The notes: generated by a model from the letters alone, not told the origin. Counted from the stretch's first letter, positions 9,310 through 18,994 are shown. The stretch: DNA of 22,855 nucleotides from Paulinella micropora (GCA_009731375.1 BJOX01000368.1:449706-472560); one strand, 5' to 3'. Translations and numbers: made by a program.

Positions 9310-9395
9310 AATAATAATAATAATAATGATAATGATAATAATAGTGCTTCTCTGTCAATGGCTGATGCATTTCTGCACATGCGCCTCCATCAATG

Positions 9396-9430
<35 letters not shown>
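9310..9430 (-). mobile_element. 3' fragment of tRNA-derived SINE (family 1) between (TAA)n runs
   Basis: About 9343-9393 matches the last 50 or so bases of the family 1 SINE (TGCACATGCGCCTCCATC and CTTCTCTGTCAATGGC on the plus strand). It has a (TAA)n tail at 9310-9342 and another (TAA)n at 9394-9430, directly at the truncated side. This looks like a 5'-truncated copy inserted into, or followed by, another (ATT)n tail. Confidence 0.7.
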
Positions 9431-9431
<1 letters not shown>

Positions 9432-9529
9432 GTGTATCTCCTGCCAATTGCTGAGCCAAAAGGCCATGTGCATCCAGTCCTCCATTCCATAAGGAAAGTC
9501 TCCACACCAATCGGTGGAATAAAGGAAGT
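9431..9529 (-). mobile_element. SINE-like repeat, family 2, copy 2 (cut by gap)
   Basis: This is nearly identical to 9132-9230 (one mismatch seen) and has the same (TAA)n at its 3' side. It is cut by the gap at 9530. Confidence 0.65.
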
Positions 9530-9635
9530 NNNNNNNNNNNNNNNNNNNNNNNNNNNNNNNNNNNNNNNNNNNNNNNNNNNNNNNNNNNNNNNNNNNNNNN
9601 NNNNNNNNNNNNNNNNNNNNNNNNNNNNNNNNNNN
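9530..9635. other. Assembly gap (106 N)
   Basis: The gap lies between a family 2 copy and the (TAA)n tail of the full SINE. Confidence 1.
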
Positions 9636-9641
9636 TTTATG

Positions 9642-9644
9642 ATG

Positions 9645-9683
<39 letters not shown>

Positions 9684-9950
9684 GTGCTTCTCTGTCAATG
9701 GCTGATGCAAATCTGCACATGCGCCTCCATCGTCTCACCCGTGAGGGGAGTACGAAGAATTGACGATAAGCTCTAATGACACCCCCGCAAGGGCAGTTCC
9801 AACACTTCCAGACGGGCCGGTATGTTCAATGAAAATACTGGTCCAGACGGATCGGTATGTTCAATGAAAATACTGGTGGCACCGACGGGAATCGAACTGG
9901 CGACAGGGCCCAGATGGTAGAACTTGACCACTGGGCTATCACGGTGTCCA
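9642..9950 (-). mobile_element. tRNA-derived SINE, family 1, near full length
   Basis: On the minus strand it starts at 9949 with GGACACCGTGA and contains a pol III A box TAGCCCAGTGG (9928-9938) and a B box GTTCGATTCC (9888-9897), about 41 bases apart as in a tRNA. A tRNA-unrelated body ends ...GAGAAGCACT and an (ATT)n tail (about 9642-9682). The acceptor-like ends do not pair as a functional tRNA would, so this is a SINE, not a tRNA gene. This copy has a 35-bp tandem duplication (9808-9842 and 9843-9877) that the copy at 21764 lacks. It has no coding capacity and would depend on a partner LINE. Confidence 0.8.
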
Positions 9951-10452
9951 AAATAATAATAATAATAATAATAACAATAACAAGAAGAAAAAGAAAAAGA
10001 AAAAGAAAAAAGAAAAAGAAGAAAGAAGAAAGAAGAAGAAAAAAGAAGAAAAAGAAGAAAAAAAGAAAAAGAAAAAAAAAAAGAAGAAAAAAAAGAAAAA
10101 AAAAAGAAAAGAAGAAAAAGAAGAAGAAGAAAAAGAAGAAAAAAAGAAAAAGAAGAGAAAAAAAAAAAAGAAAGAAGAAGAACAAGAAGAATAGGAAGTA
10201 GGAGGAGGAGCAGGAGCAGGAGGAGGAGGAGGAGGAGCAGGAGCAGGAGGAGGAGCAGGAAGAGCATACGGAGGAGGAAGAGCATACGGAGGAGGAGGAG
10301 GAAGAAGGGGGGGGGGTGAGGAAGGAAAGAAGGAAGGAAGGAAGAAAGGAAGGAAGAAAGGAAGGAAGAAAGGAAGGAAGGAAGGAGGGAAGGAGGGAAG
10401 GAGGGAAGGAGGGAAGGAAGGAAGGAAGGAAGGAAGGAAGGAAGGAAGGAAA
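9951..10452. repeat. Long polypurine tract: (AAT)n, AAAGAA-type, (GGA)n, (GGAA)n
   Basis: After a short (AAT)n, about 9980-10452 is nearly all A/G on the plus strand. It falls in blocks: A-rich AAAGAA (9980-10195), AGG/AGC triplets with two CATACGG interruptions (10196-10310), a short G run, then (GGAA)n (10316-10450). Such homopurine·homopyrimidine DNA can form triplexes. The long frames across it are compositional. Confidence 0.9.
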
Positions 10453-10846
10453 ACACACCACAAGCACATGTATGGAAGCAGAGGTGATAATCGACAAGAA
10501 AGACATCAATATACTGAAAAAATACCAATTTTTATAGTGTTGTACGAACCAAGGAAGAGCAGATACAAAAACCATGCCCACAAGGACAACAAAACCAAAT
10601 CAAAAAAGCCGGAGGTGGGGTGAAGAACCATGACCAGCAAGCAAAAACAGCAAAGGAAGCAATCAGCAAGCCCTGTGTACCAGAAGACGTCATAATCCAA
10701 GTGCAAAACAAAGTAGCGAAACGCTAAGGCAGAAACATGCAAAGCGCACTACCAGGCAACAAAAACACCGGTAGTAACGTCAACCTGTGAAAAATTCAAC
10801 AATCGCAAGATTTAATAGAATGTATGTCTGCTCTGTTCGTGCGTGT
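10453..10846. other. Non-repetitive spacer, no gene seen
   Basis: This is A-rich mixed sequence with no convincing ORF, RNA or repeat. It separates the purine tract from the TTATC array. Confidence 0.5.
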
Positions 10847-11267
10847 GTTATCTTATCTTATCTTATCTTATCTTTATCTTATCTTATCTTATCTTATCTT
10901 GATCTTGATCTTGATCTTGATCTTTATCTTTATCTTTATCTTTATCTTTTTTATCTTTATCTTTATCTTTATCTTTATCTTTATCTTTATCTTTATCTTT
11001 ATCTTTATTTTTCTCTTCATCTTTATTTTTATATTCATCTTTGTCTTTATCTTTATCTTTATCTTTATCTTTATCTTTATCTTTATATTTTTTATCTTTA
11101 TCTTTATCTTTATCTTTATCTTTATCTTTATCTTTATCTTTATCTTTATCTTTATCTTATCTTATCTTATCTTATCTTATCTTATCTTATCTTATCTTAT
11201 CTTATCTTATCTTATCTTATCTTATCTTATCTTATCTTATCTTATCTTATATCATCTTATCTTATCT

Positions 11268-11314
<47 letters not shown>

Positions 11315-12075
11315 TTATCTTATCTTATCTTATCTTATCTTATCTTATCTTATCTTATCTTATCTTATCTTATCTTATCTTATCTTATCTTGTCTTGTCT
11401 TGTCTTGTCTTGTCTTTCTTGTCTTGTCTTGTCTTATCTTATCTTATCTTATCTTATCTTATCTTATCTTATCTTATCTTATCTTATCTTATCGTAACTT
11501 ATCTTATCTTATCTTATCTTGTCTTGTCTTGTCTTGTCTTGTCTTGTCTTGTCTTTATGTTCTTTTATGTTCTTTTATATTCTTTTATATTCTTTTATAT
11601 TCTTTTAAAAATCTATTATATTATTTTATGTTCTTTTCTGTTCTTTTATGTTCTTCTATGTTCTTTTATATTATTTTATATTATTTTATATTCTTTTGTA
11701 TTCTTTTATATTCTTTTGTATTCTATATTCTTTTATATTCTTTTATATTCTTTTATATTCTTTTACATTCTTTTTATATTCTTTTGTATTCTTTCATTCT
11801 TTTATTTTCTTTTATATTCTTTATATTCTTTTCTTTTCTTTTCTTTTCTTTCTTTTCTATTCTTTCATTTTCTTTTCTTTCATTTTCTTTCATTTTCTTT
11901 CATTTTCTTTCATTTTCTTTCATTTTCTTTTCATTTTCTTTCATTTTCTTTCATTTTCTTTCATTTTCTTTTATTTTCTTTTTTCTTTTTTTCTTTCTTT
12001 TATTCTTTTATTCTTTTATTCTTGTCTTGTCTTTTCTTGTCTTGTCTTGTCTTGTCTTATCTTATCTTATTTATC
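10847..12075. repeat. Compound microsatellite: (TTATC)n, (TTTATC)n, (TTGTC)n, TTCTTTTATA and CATTTTCTTT units
   Basis: Blocks run from a pentamer (TTATC)n through short (GATCTT)n, hexamer (TTTATC)n (about 10920-11157), (TTATC)n again (11158-11390), (TTGTC)n (about 11391-11430 and 11520-11553), T-rich units TTCTTTTATA and CATTTTCTTT (about 11555-12020), and back to (TTGTC)n and (TTATC)n. Long Leu/Ile/Ser-repeat open frames here result from the period and are not genes. Confidence 0.95.
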
Positions 12076-12240
12076 TAATTCTAATCTATGTGATCTAAGC
12101 TATGTGATATAAGCTTAGCCTAGCTTTAGCTTTAGCTTTAAACGTGACCACCAGGAAAAGAGAATAACTAGCAACAACCAATCGATGACCAGCAACAGGA
12201 ACAGCCAACCGCGTAGATCGGATAGCGTAAATCAGCTAGC
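12076..12240. other. Short spacer between microsatellites
   Basis: AGCTTTAGCTTTAGC-like words near 12115-12140 fade into non-repetitive sequence. No gene is seen. Confidence 0.6.
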
Positions 12241-12263
12241 TTAGATAAGATAGATAGACAGAT

Positions 12264-12299
<36 letters not shown>

Positions 12300-12512
12300 G
12301 TAGGTAGGTAGGTAGGTAGGTAGGCAGGTAGGCAGGCAGGCAGGCAGACAGGCAGGCAGGTAGGCAGGCAGGTAGGTAGGTAGGTAGGTAGGTAGGTAGG
12401 TAGATAGGTAGATAGATAGATAGATAGATAGATAGGATAGATAGATAGATAGGATAGATAGATAGGATAGATAGGATAGATAGATGGATAGGATAGATAG
12501 ATAGATAGATAG

Positions 12513-12563
<51 letters not shown>

Positions 12564-12592
12564 GGATAGATGGATAGATAGATGGATGGATG

Positions 12593-12641
<49 letters not shown>

Positions 12642-12644
12642 GTA
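12241..12644. repeat. (TAGA)n / (TAGG)n / (CAGG)n microsatellite
   Basis: Tetramer blocks TAGA, then TAGG and CAGG variants (about 12298-12410), then TAGA with GGATAGA pentamer-like interruptions and GATGGATA variants. Flanks are short unique sequence to 12724. Confidence 0.95.
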
Positions 12645-12724
12645 GACCCGAGAGTGACTGAGCATCGGGCTGGAGGGGTGGCACTAGGCCTCGGATTATG
12701 CAGTCTGAAGTTGAAGGTTGTACT

Positions 12725-12725
12725 G

Positions 12726-12756
<31 letters not shown>

Positions 12757-12841
12757 GGATAGATGGATAGATATCTACTAGATATCTAGATATCTAGATA
12801 TCCAGATATGTAGATAGATAGATAGATAGATAGATAGATAT

Positions 12842-12873
<32 letters not shown>

Positions 12874-12895
12874 GTAGATGGATAGACATACAGAC

Positions 12896-12929
<34 letters not shown>

Positions 12930-12935
12930 GTATCT
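12725..12935. repeat. Second (TAGA)n array with ATATCTAG palindromic words
   Basis: (GATA)n runs flank about 12770-12805, where TAGATATCTAGATATC repeats give short self-complementary words. The array ends near 12935 in CTTGATAGACAGG. Confidence 0.9.
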
Positions 12936-12989
12936 TGATAGACAGGGGCGCAAAATTTCTCTCGCAGATGCCTCACAGGAGACATTATA

Positions 12990-13092
12990 TTTACACATTC
13001 AACCAGTCAATATCTCCTTTTATCATTCGGCTTGGTGCATCACTCACTTTCGTGTAATTTTTGCTTCCGTGCGCTTGCTGCTGTTGCTGAAG
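12990..13092 (+). other. Probable 3' part of an intron or leader, related to the intron at 13471-13564
   Basis: It shares the order TTACACAT-CAACCA, then an 18-base identical AATATCTCCTTTTATCAT, then TCACT, a T-rich stretch and CTGAAG at the end with the downstream intron. It ends in AG directly before the first GC-rich exon. It could be an introner-like copy or a duplicated intron end. Confidence 0.55.
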
Positions 13093-13470
13093 CGAGTTTG
13101 GCTAGACATGGCGCAGGTGGCGGGGCAGCACCGCAAGAAACGCAAGATGGAACGCGACACGGCGCTCACGTCGCGAGCAGCCGACCCGCGCGCAGCGCTC
13201 GCGGCGGCGCAGCGGTTGCGCCTAGCCGCCCGCGATGAGTCCGACCTGCAGGCCTGCGAGCAGCGCCTGCGGCAGATCCTGGCTGGCGGGCCCGAGACGG
13301 ACGCTGGGGTAATCCGCACAGCGCGTGAGCGGCTGGCCTTGCTGCTGGCGCAGACGGACGGGCGGCAGGAGGAGGCTGAGGAGCTGATGCGGACGCTGGG
13401 CTGCGAGTGGCGGCTGGCGGACCAGGTGCTGCGCTACCAGCTGCCACGGGCCGAACCGCCGTCAACCCCG
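13093..13470 (+). CDS. Exon 1 of a GC-rich host gene (N-terminal, Ala/Arg/Leu-rich helical protein)
   Basis: This 378-bp segment is far more GC-rich than its surroundings and is open in one frame with GC-biased third positions. An ATG at 13108 is a plausible start (MAQVAGQ); the frame is also open back to the putative acceptor at 13092. The product has a basic RKKRKMER patch near the start and then an Ala/Leu/Arg-rich helical segment (about residues 35-115) with a LLAQTDGRQEEAEEL stretch like a TPR helix pair. It ends in a RLADQVLRY region. It stops at STP before a GTTACAC donor, in phase 0, and joins without frame change to the exon at 13565. As I recall, such a segment precedes the domain described for that exon. 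Confidence 0.6.
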
Positions 13471-13564
13471 GTTACACATGCAACCATTGTGATATAGTTA
13501 ATATCTCCTTTTATCATACGACTCACTCTCATGTACTTGTTTGCTTATGCTGCGCTTCTTGAAG
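13471..13564 (+). other. Intron, 94 bp, GT-AG, phase 0
   Basis: It begins GTTACACATG and ends TTCTTGAAG. It is AT-rich between two GC-rich frames and contains in-frame stops, including a TAG shortly before the AATATCTCC block. It is related to the sequence directly before exon 1. Other AG acceptors lie a few codons downstream (13575 region), so the exact end is uncertain. Confidence 0.55.
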
Positions 13565-13834
13565 CCTGTCGCGCAGTTGCGGGAGACGGGCGGGCAGCGC
13601 TGTGTGGCTGTGGACCGGGCGCTGCCTGAGCCGCTGGCGGCCGGCCTAGCCCGCCTGTTCGGGCCCGACTCGCCCTTCTGGACTGAGCACGACTACGACG
13701 TGGCGGGCGGCACCGCCGCGCCCTACTTCTCCTACGCCCACAGGCTACCTGGCTGGGACAAGAAGCAGCAGCGGCCCAAAGGCGGCGGCCGCCAGGACAG
13801 CTCCGAGGACGAGGCTGACGAAGAGGGGGAGGAG
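13565..13834 (+). CDS. Exon 2: start of a 2OG-Fe(II) oxygenase-like domain (tentative)
   Basis: These 90 codons are in phase with exon 1. They read PVAQLRETGG, then a VDRALPEPLAAGLARLFGPD stretch, then SPFWTEHDYDV and YFSYAHRLPGW. The FW-x-EHDYD and YFSY pattern, preceded by a short helix, is what I associate with an uncharacterised 2-oxoglutarate/Fe(II) oxygenase-like family of plants and algae. The iron-binding His/Asp residues would lie further downstream and are not visible. The exon ends in an acidic SSEDEADEEGEE run before a GTTATC donor, again phase 0. A (TCTA)n array begins 12 bases later. No downstream exon was found, so the gene is either interrupted here or continues beyond very long repeat-filled introns. 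Coding is likely; function is low confidence. Confidence 0.5.
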
Positions 13835-13844
13835 GTTATCAGAC

Positions 13845-13846
<2 letters not shown>

Positions 13847-13924
<78 letters not shown>
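13847..13924. repeat. (TCTA)n microsatellite
   Basis: Nearly perfect TCTA tetramer, directly after the exon 2 donor and directly before the TG...CA direct repeat. Confidence 0.98.
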
Positions 13925-13926
13925 CC

Positions 13927-14594
13927 TGTATCAGTCCCTTCCGTGCAAACATCACGGCTTAGCTGGGCATCGGGTTAATACTTTACCCACAGACTTCCTT
14001 GGTTGACGAAATCAGAAGCTCCTTTTTTCTGACATTAGTCGATATCTCATCAGTTGATCTCATCACTTACTCCACGGAGTGAACCAAGGCCACTTGAGGT
14101 GTCACTGACCCTCCCTTGGGCTTGGTTTTTTGAAATGGGTGCCATCTGTCGACAGACAGAGAATTAGGGGATGGTGTGGGTGTGCTGGGCCCGTGGTGGG
14201 GTGCCTTATGTGTGCCTAGCCATACGCCTATAAGTCACATGCCGAAATAGCGACGGGAAGCACAATCCTGTTCCCTCAGGGTGCCCTTTCTCGCTTGTTG
14301 AGCCCGGAATAAAACCCACAGTGCTCTGTCGGTTTATACTAGACTGTCGAACAGTCTCGAAACTCCATCTGCTTACTGGGTCCTCTGTAATGGAGGTGGG
14401 AGCTCGTTCTGCAAGGGGCGCTTATGGAACGAGCCCTGGCCCCGCCTGGTACTAGGGAGCTTTGGTATCGCCTGTATCAGTCCCTTCCGTGCAAACATCA
14501 CGGCTTAGCTGGGCATCGGGTTAATACTTTACCCACAGACTTCCTTGGTTGACGAAATCAGAAGCTCCTTTTTTCTGACATTAGTCGATATCTC

Positions 14595-14595
<1 letters not shown>
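13927..14595. mobile_element. TRIM-like segment with identical 123-bp TG...CA terminal direct repeats
   Basis: Positions 13927-14049 and 14473-14595 are the same 123 bases, both starting TGTATCAG and ending GATATCTCA. They enclose 423 bp (14050-14472) without a coding frame. The two outer flanks are (TCTA)n-like, as if the segment lies inside one microsatellite. This has the form of a small non-autonomous LTR element. I see no clear TGG primer-binding site after the left repeat. The five-base flanks (TCTCC and TCTAT) are not an exact target duplication. A segmental duplication within the array is the alternative. Confidence 0.5.
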
Positions 14596-15925
<1,330 letters not shown>

Positions 15926-16054
15926 CGCTAGACCGGCAAACTGCATCTCTCGGGGCCTCGCGCCCATTTCCAGCCCCTGCACAGCCACCAACTGGTGGCA
16001 GGTAGGAATGGATGCCTATGTCCTCGGATATGCAGCACTGACAGATCAAATATT
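15926..16054. other. Unique island between microsatellites
   Basis: This is mixed sequence from CGCGCTAGACC to CAGATCAAAT. A GT donor-like GGCAGGTAGG occurs near 15999, but no convincing exon can be supported. Confidence 0.4.
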
Positions 16055-16063
16055 TTTATCTAT

Positions 16064-16125
<62 letters not shown>
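16055..16125. repeat. (TCTA)n microsatellite
   Basis: Nearly perfect tetramer. It is followed by a unique island (16126-16239) in which I see no gene. Confidence 0.97.
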
Positions 16126-16127
<2 letters not shown>

Positions 16128-16239
16128 TTCCAGAACACAGTCTACCCGTGATTCCCATCCCGGACACATGCACAGTACACAAATTATTGTTTGATGTGAA
16201 ACTGCGTTCCTTTGCAAGGACTACATTCCTTTGCGACAT

Positions 16240-16242
16240 CTC

Positions 16243-16297
<55 letters not shown>
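16240..16297. repeat. (TCTA)n microsatellite running into a gap
   Basis: Perfect tetramer up to the first N, so the gap probably starts inside the array. Confidence 0.97.
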
Positions 16298-17088
16298 NNN
16301 NNNNNNNNNNNNNNNNNNNNNNNNNNNNNNNNNNNNNNNNNNNNNNNNNNNNNNNNNNNNNNNNNNNNNNNNNNNNNNNNNNNNNNNNNNNNNNNNNNNN
16401 NNNNNNNNNNNNNNNNNNNNNNNNNNNNNNNNNNNNNNNNNNNNNNNNNNNNNNNNNNNNNNNNNNNNNNNNNNNNNNNNNNNNNNNNNNNNNNNNNNNN
16501 NNNNNNNNNNNNNNNNNNNNNNNNNNNNNNNNNNNNNNNNNNNNNNNNNNNNNNNNNNNNNNNNNNNNNNNNNNNNNNNNNNNNNNNNNNNNNNNNNNNN
16601 NNNNNNNNNNNNNNNNNNNNNNNNNNNNNNNNNNNNNNNNNNNNNNNNNNNNNNNNNNNNNNNNNNNNNNNNNNNNNNNNNNNNNNNNNNNNNNNNNNNN
16701 NNNNNNNNNNNNNNNNNNNNNNNNNNNNNNNNNNNNNNNNNNNNNNNNNNNNNNNNNNNNNNNNNNNNNNNNNNNNNNNNNNNNNNNNNNNNNNNNNNNN
16801 NNNNNNNNNNNNNNNNNNNNNNNNNNNNNNNNNNNNNNNNNNNNNNNNNNNNNNNNNNNNNNNNNNNNNNNNNNNNNNNNNNNNNNNNNNNNNNNNNNNN
16901 NNNNNNNNNNNNNNNNNNNNNNNNNNNNNNNNNNNNNNNNNNNNNNNNNNNNNNNNNNNNNNNNNNNNNNNNNNNNNNNNNNNNNNNNNNNNNNNNNNNN
17001 NNNNNNNNNNNNNNNNNNNNNNNNNNNNNNNNNNNNNNNNNNNNNNNNNNNNNNNNNNNNNNNNNNNNNNNNNNNNNNNNNNNNNNNN
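16298..17088. other. Assembly gap (791 N)
   Basis: Left edge (TCTA)n, right edge a G-rich run. Confidence 1.
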
Positions 17089-17300
17089 GGGGGTGTGTGT
17101 GTGGGTGGGGGGGGGGGGGGGGGTATTGGAAATGGTGTACCCCACCCACCAACCCACCCACCCCATTTCCGCACCCCTGTCGGAATACATCACTGCTTGT
17201 GGGAACCAGGAGCAGATGGGAGCTCATACTTGCAGGGTGGCTAGCCCAAGACTCGTTGACATGCACGCAAATATTTGCGCTAGGGGAGTTTCCTGAATGC
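17089..17300. repeat. G-run/C-rich block and partial copy of the 180-bp satellite
   Basis: A G-rich run (17089-17122) is followed after about 17 bases by a C-rich CCCACCC stretch and then by satellite sequence (CGCACCCCTGTCGG, GGGAGCTCATA, CAGGGTGGCTAGCC). The palindromic GCAAATATTTGC core is at 17267-17278. The same order recurs after the gap at 19661, so this is a unit of one family. Confidence 0.8.
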
Positions 17301-17435
17301 CGAAACTCCTTGCTTTTGGCAGTACCTCCTGCAATTGTACCTACCTTGTGGAAAGGGGGTTCCAGAAGGCCCCTTCCCCCTGCGAACCCATGCCCCGCAA
17401 TATGCATACCGAAGAAAGTGACAAAGGATTGCCAA
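17301..17435. other. Repeat-derived sequence linking satellite families, no gene
   Basis: It contains words of the GC-rich unit (GTACCTCCTGCAATTGTACC, CCCATGCCCCGCAAT) in diverged form. This is a degenerate member of the family seen at 18285 and 20440. Confidence 0.5.
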
Positions 17436-17800
17436 AACGAATGGCTGAGAATGCTCCAAGGCTCTTTGAAAGTTTTGCCAGAAGGGTTGAGAGGCTGATT
17501 TTTGGTTTTCACAAGCACGCGCTCTTTTTGAGGAACTAGAGACTGACAAAGTAGAGCTGAAATGAATGGCTAAGAATGCTCCAATGCTCTAAAAGTTGTG
17601 CCAAAAGGGTTTAGAGGCTGATTCTTTATGCTTTCAAACCTTCCGACGAGCTCTTTTGAGTGATGAAATTGAAATTAGGCTTTCCGAACATAATAACAAA
17701 ATAGTGCCAAAATCAATGACTGACATTGCTCCAAGGTCGTCAACGTTATCCTTATGAGAAAGAGAGGAAATGCAACGTTGGGAGGGGGAGGAGGGGGTGA
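17436..17800. repeat. 150-bp satellite family, about 2.5 units
   Basis: The anchor ATGGCTGAGAATGCTCCAAG starts at 17441 and is repeated with changes at 17566 and 17716 (steps of 125 and 150). Shared words are AGTTGTGCCA-AAGGGTT, GAGGCTGATT, TTTTCA and GAGCTCTTT. No coding sense is seen. Confidence 0.8.
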
Positions 17801-17960
17801 GGGTGCGCGAAGCGCACCGCAAACCAATCCTTTCAGGTGTTGGCGCAGCCTTGTTATTATTACTGTTACTATTATTATCATTACAATTATGATCCCTGAA
17901 AGGTGTTGGGAGTAGAGGAACCCCCCCCCCCCCCCCCCCCTTTCCCCCCCCCCCCCCCCC
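17801..17960. other. Diverged spacer ending in poly-C before a gap
   Basis: Contains TTATTATTACTGTTACTATT and then a poly-C run (about 17921-17960), interrupted once by TTT, up to the gap. No gene is seen. Confidence 0.6.
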
Positions 17961-17970
17961 NNNNNNNNNN
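17961..17970. other. Assembly gap (10 N)
   Basis: A fixed-size placeholder flanked by poly-C. Confidence 1.
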
Positions 17971-18284
17971 TGGGAGCTCATATTTGCAGGGTGGCTAGCC
18001 CCAGACTCGATGTTGATGCTGTTATCATTTTTTGGAATTCACGCAAATGTTTGCGTTAGGAGTGTGACCTGAATGCCGAAATTCCTTGTTTTTATAGCCT
18101 ATTTTCTGCACTTCCGTCTGAATAAATCATGGTTTGTGTGAACCAGGAAAAGTTGGGAGCTCACATTGACAGGATGGTTAGCCGCAGACTTGATGTTGAT
18201 GCTGTAATTTTTTGGAATTCACGCAAATATTTGCGTTAGGAGAGTGTCCTGAATGCCAAAATTCCTTGTTTTTTTGGGAGTACT
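17971..18284. repeat. 180-bp satellite, about 1.7 tandem units
   Basis: Units start at TGGGAGCTCATA and contain GCTAGCCCCAGACTCGATG, GGAATTCACGCAAATATTTG and CCTGAATGCC. Palindrome positions 18041-18056 (one change) and 18221-18236 (perfect) are 180 bases apart. Confidence 0.9.
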
Positions 18285-18400
18285 TGCCGGTACCTCCGGC
18301 AATTCAACGTACCCTGTCGACGGGGAATGCGTGGTCCGGGGGGCCCTCCTTCCGGGAACCCCAGCCCAGCAGTTGTACGTACCCCACGACGAATTAGCCT
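18285..18400. repeat. GC-rich satellite unit
   Basis: TGCCGGTACCTCCGGCAATT, ACGTACCCTGTCGACGGGG, a GTCCGGGG stretch, CCGGGAACCCCAGCCC and TTGTACGTACCC appear in this order, as again at 20453-20550 and 20870-20960. Confidence 0.85.
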
Positions 18401-18514
18401 GCACGAAAACGAATGGCTGAGAATGCTCCAAGGCTCTAAGAGTTGTGCCAGAAGGGTTTATGCAGGTTACCTCCGGTAAGTGAACGTAACCTATCGACTG
18501 TCGAAAGGGGGGGA

Positions 18515-18545
<31 letters not shown>

Positions 18546-18547
18546 CC
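18401..18547. repeat. Partial 150-bp unit fused to a GC-rich unit, ending in poly-G
   Basis: ATGGCTGAGAATGCTCC starts at 18413 and passes at about 18460 into GGTTACCTCCGGTAA and then a poly-G run (about 18506-18541) and GGCCCCCC at the gap edge. Confidence 0.75.
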
Positions 18548-18557
18548 NNNNNNNNNN
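18548..18557. other. Assembly gap (10 N)
   Basis: A placeholder between poly-G/C sequence and ATTGTACGTACCC. Confidence 1.
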
Positions 18558-18994
18558 ATTGTACGTACCCGAAACCAATTAGCCTACGCCAAAATGAATG
18601 GCTGAGAATGCTCCAAGGCTCTAAAAGTTGTGCCAGAAGGGTTGAGAGGCTGATTTTTTGGTTTTCACAACCTCGGGACGCGCTCTAGTAGTGAAGCAGG
18701 TGAAAAAGAGAGTTAAGAAGATTTTGGCAAAGTAGTGCCAAAATGAATGGCTGAGAATGCTCCAAGGCTCTCTGAGTTGTGGCAGAGGGGCTTAGATACT
18801 GATTCTTTGTGTTTTCGCAAGCTTGTCACGAGCTCTTTTTTAGGGATATAGTTGAAATTATGAAGTTGGAATGTAATGACAAAGTAGTGCCAACATGAAT
18901 GGCTGAGATTGCTCGAAGGCTGTAAAAGTTGTGCATGTGAGAATGAGAGGAAAAACGACGATGGGAAGAGGAGAGGAGGGGGGGGGGGGGGGGG
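18558..18994. repeat. 150-bp satellite family, three units, ending in poly-G
   Basis: The anchor ATGGCTGAGA(A/T)TGCTC starts at 18598, 18747 and 18898, 149 and 151 bases apart. Units share AAGTAGTGCCAAAATGA, GTTGTGCCAGA and the (G/C)GCTCT(T) words. The block ends in a G run (from about 18978) at the gap. Confidence 0.9.

Noticed and set aside
9880-9950. A functional tRNA gene on the minus strand
   Set aside because: A and B boxes are present, but acceptor and T-stem pairing is poor, and the sequence continues into a repeated body and (ATT)n tail, so it is a SINE head.
9773-10581. Minus-strand frames of about 250 residues, Ser/Leu/Phe-rich
   Set aside because: They are translation of the polypurine tract and the SINE, open in all three frames because of composition.
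10787-12112. Several overlapping frames of 150-345 residues
   Set aside because: They arise from TTATC and T-rich repeats that lack stops in these frames. There is no coding signature.
12241-12935. CRISPR-like regular array
   Set aside because: The repeats are contiguous tetramers without spacers, in eukaryotic context.
15926-16010. Possible third exon of the GC-rich gene, ending at GGCAGGTAGG
   Set aside because: No acceptor, no continuing similarity that I can identify, and the composition is not like exons 1 and 2.
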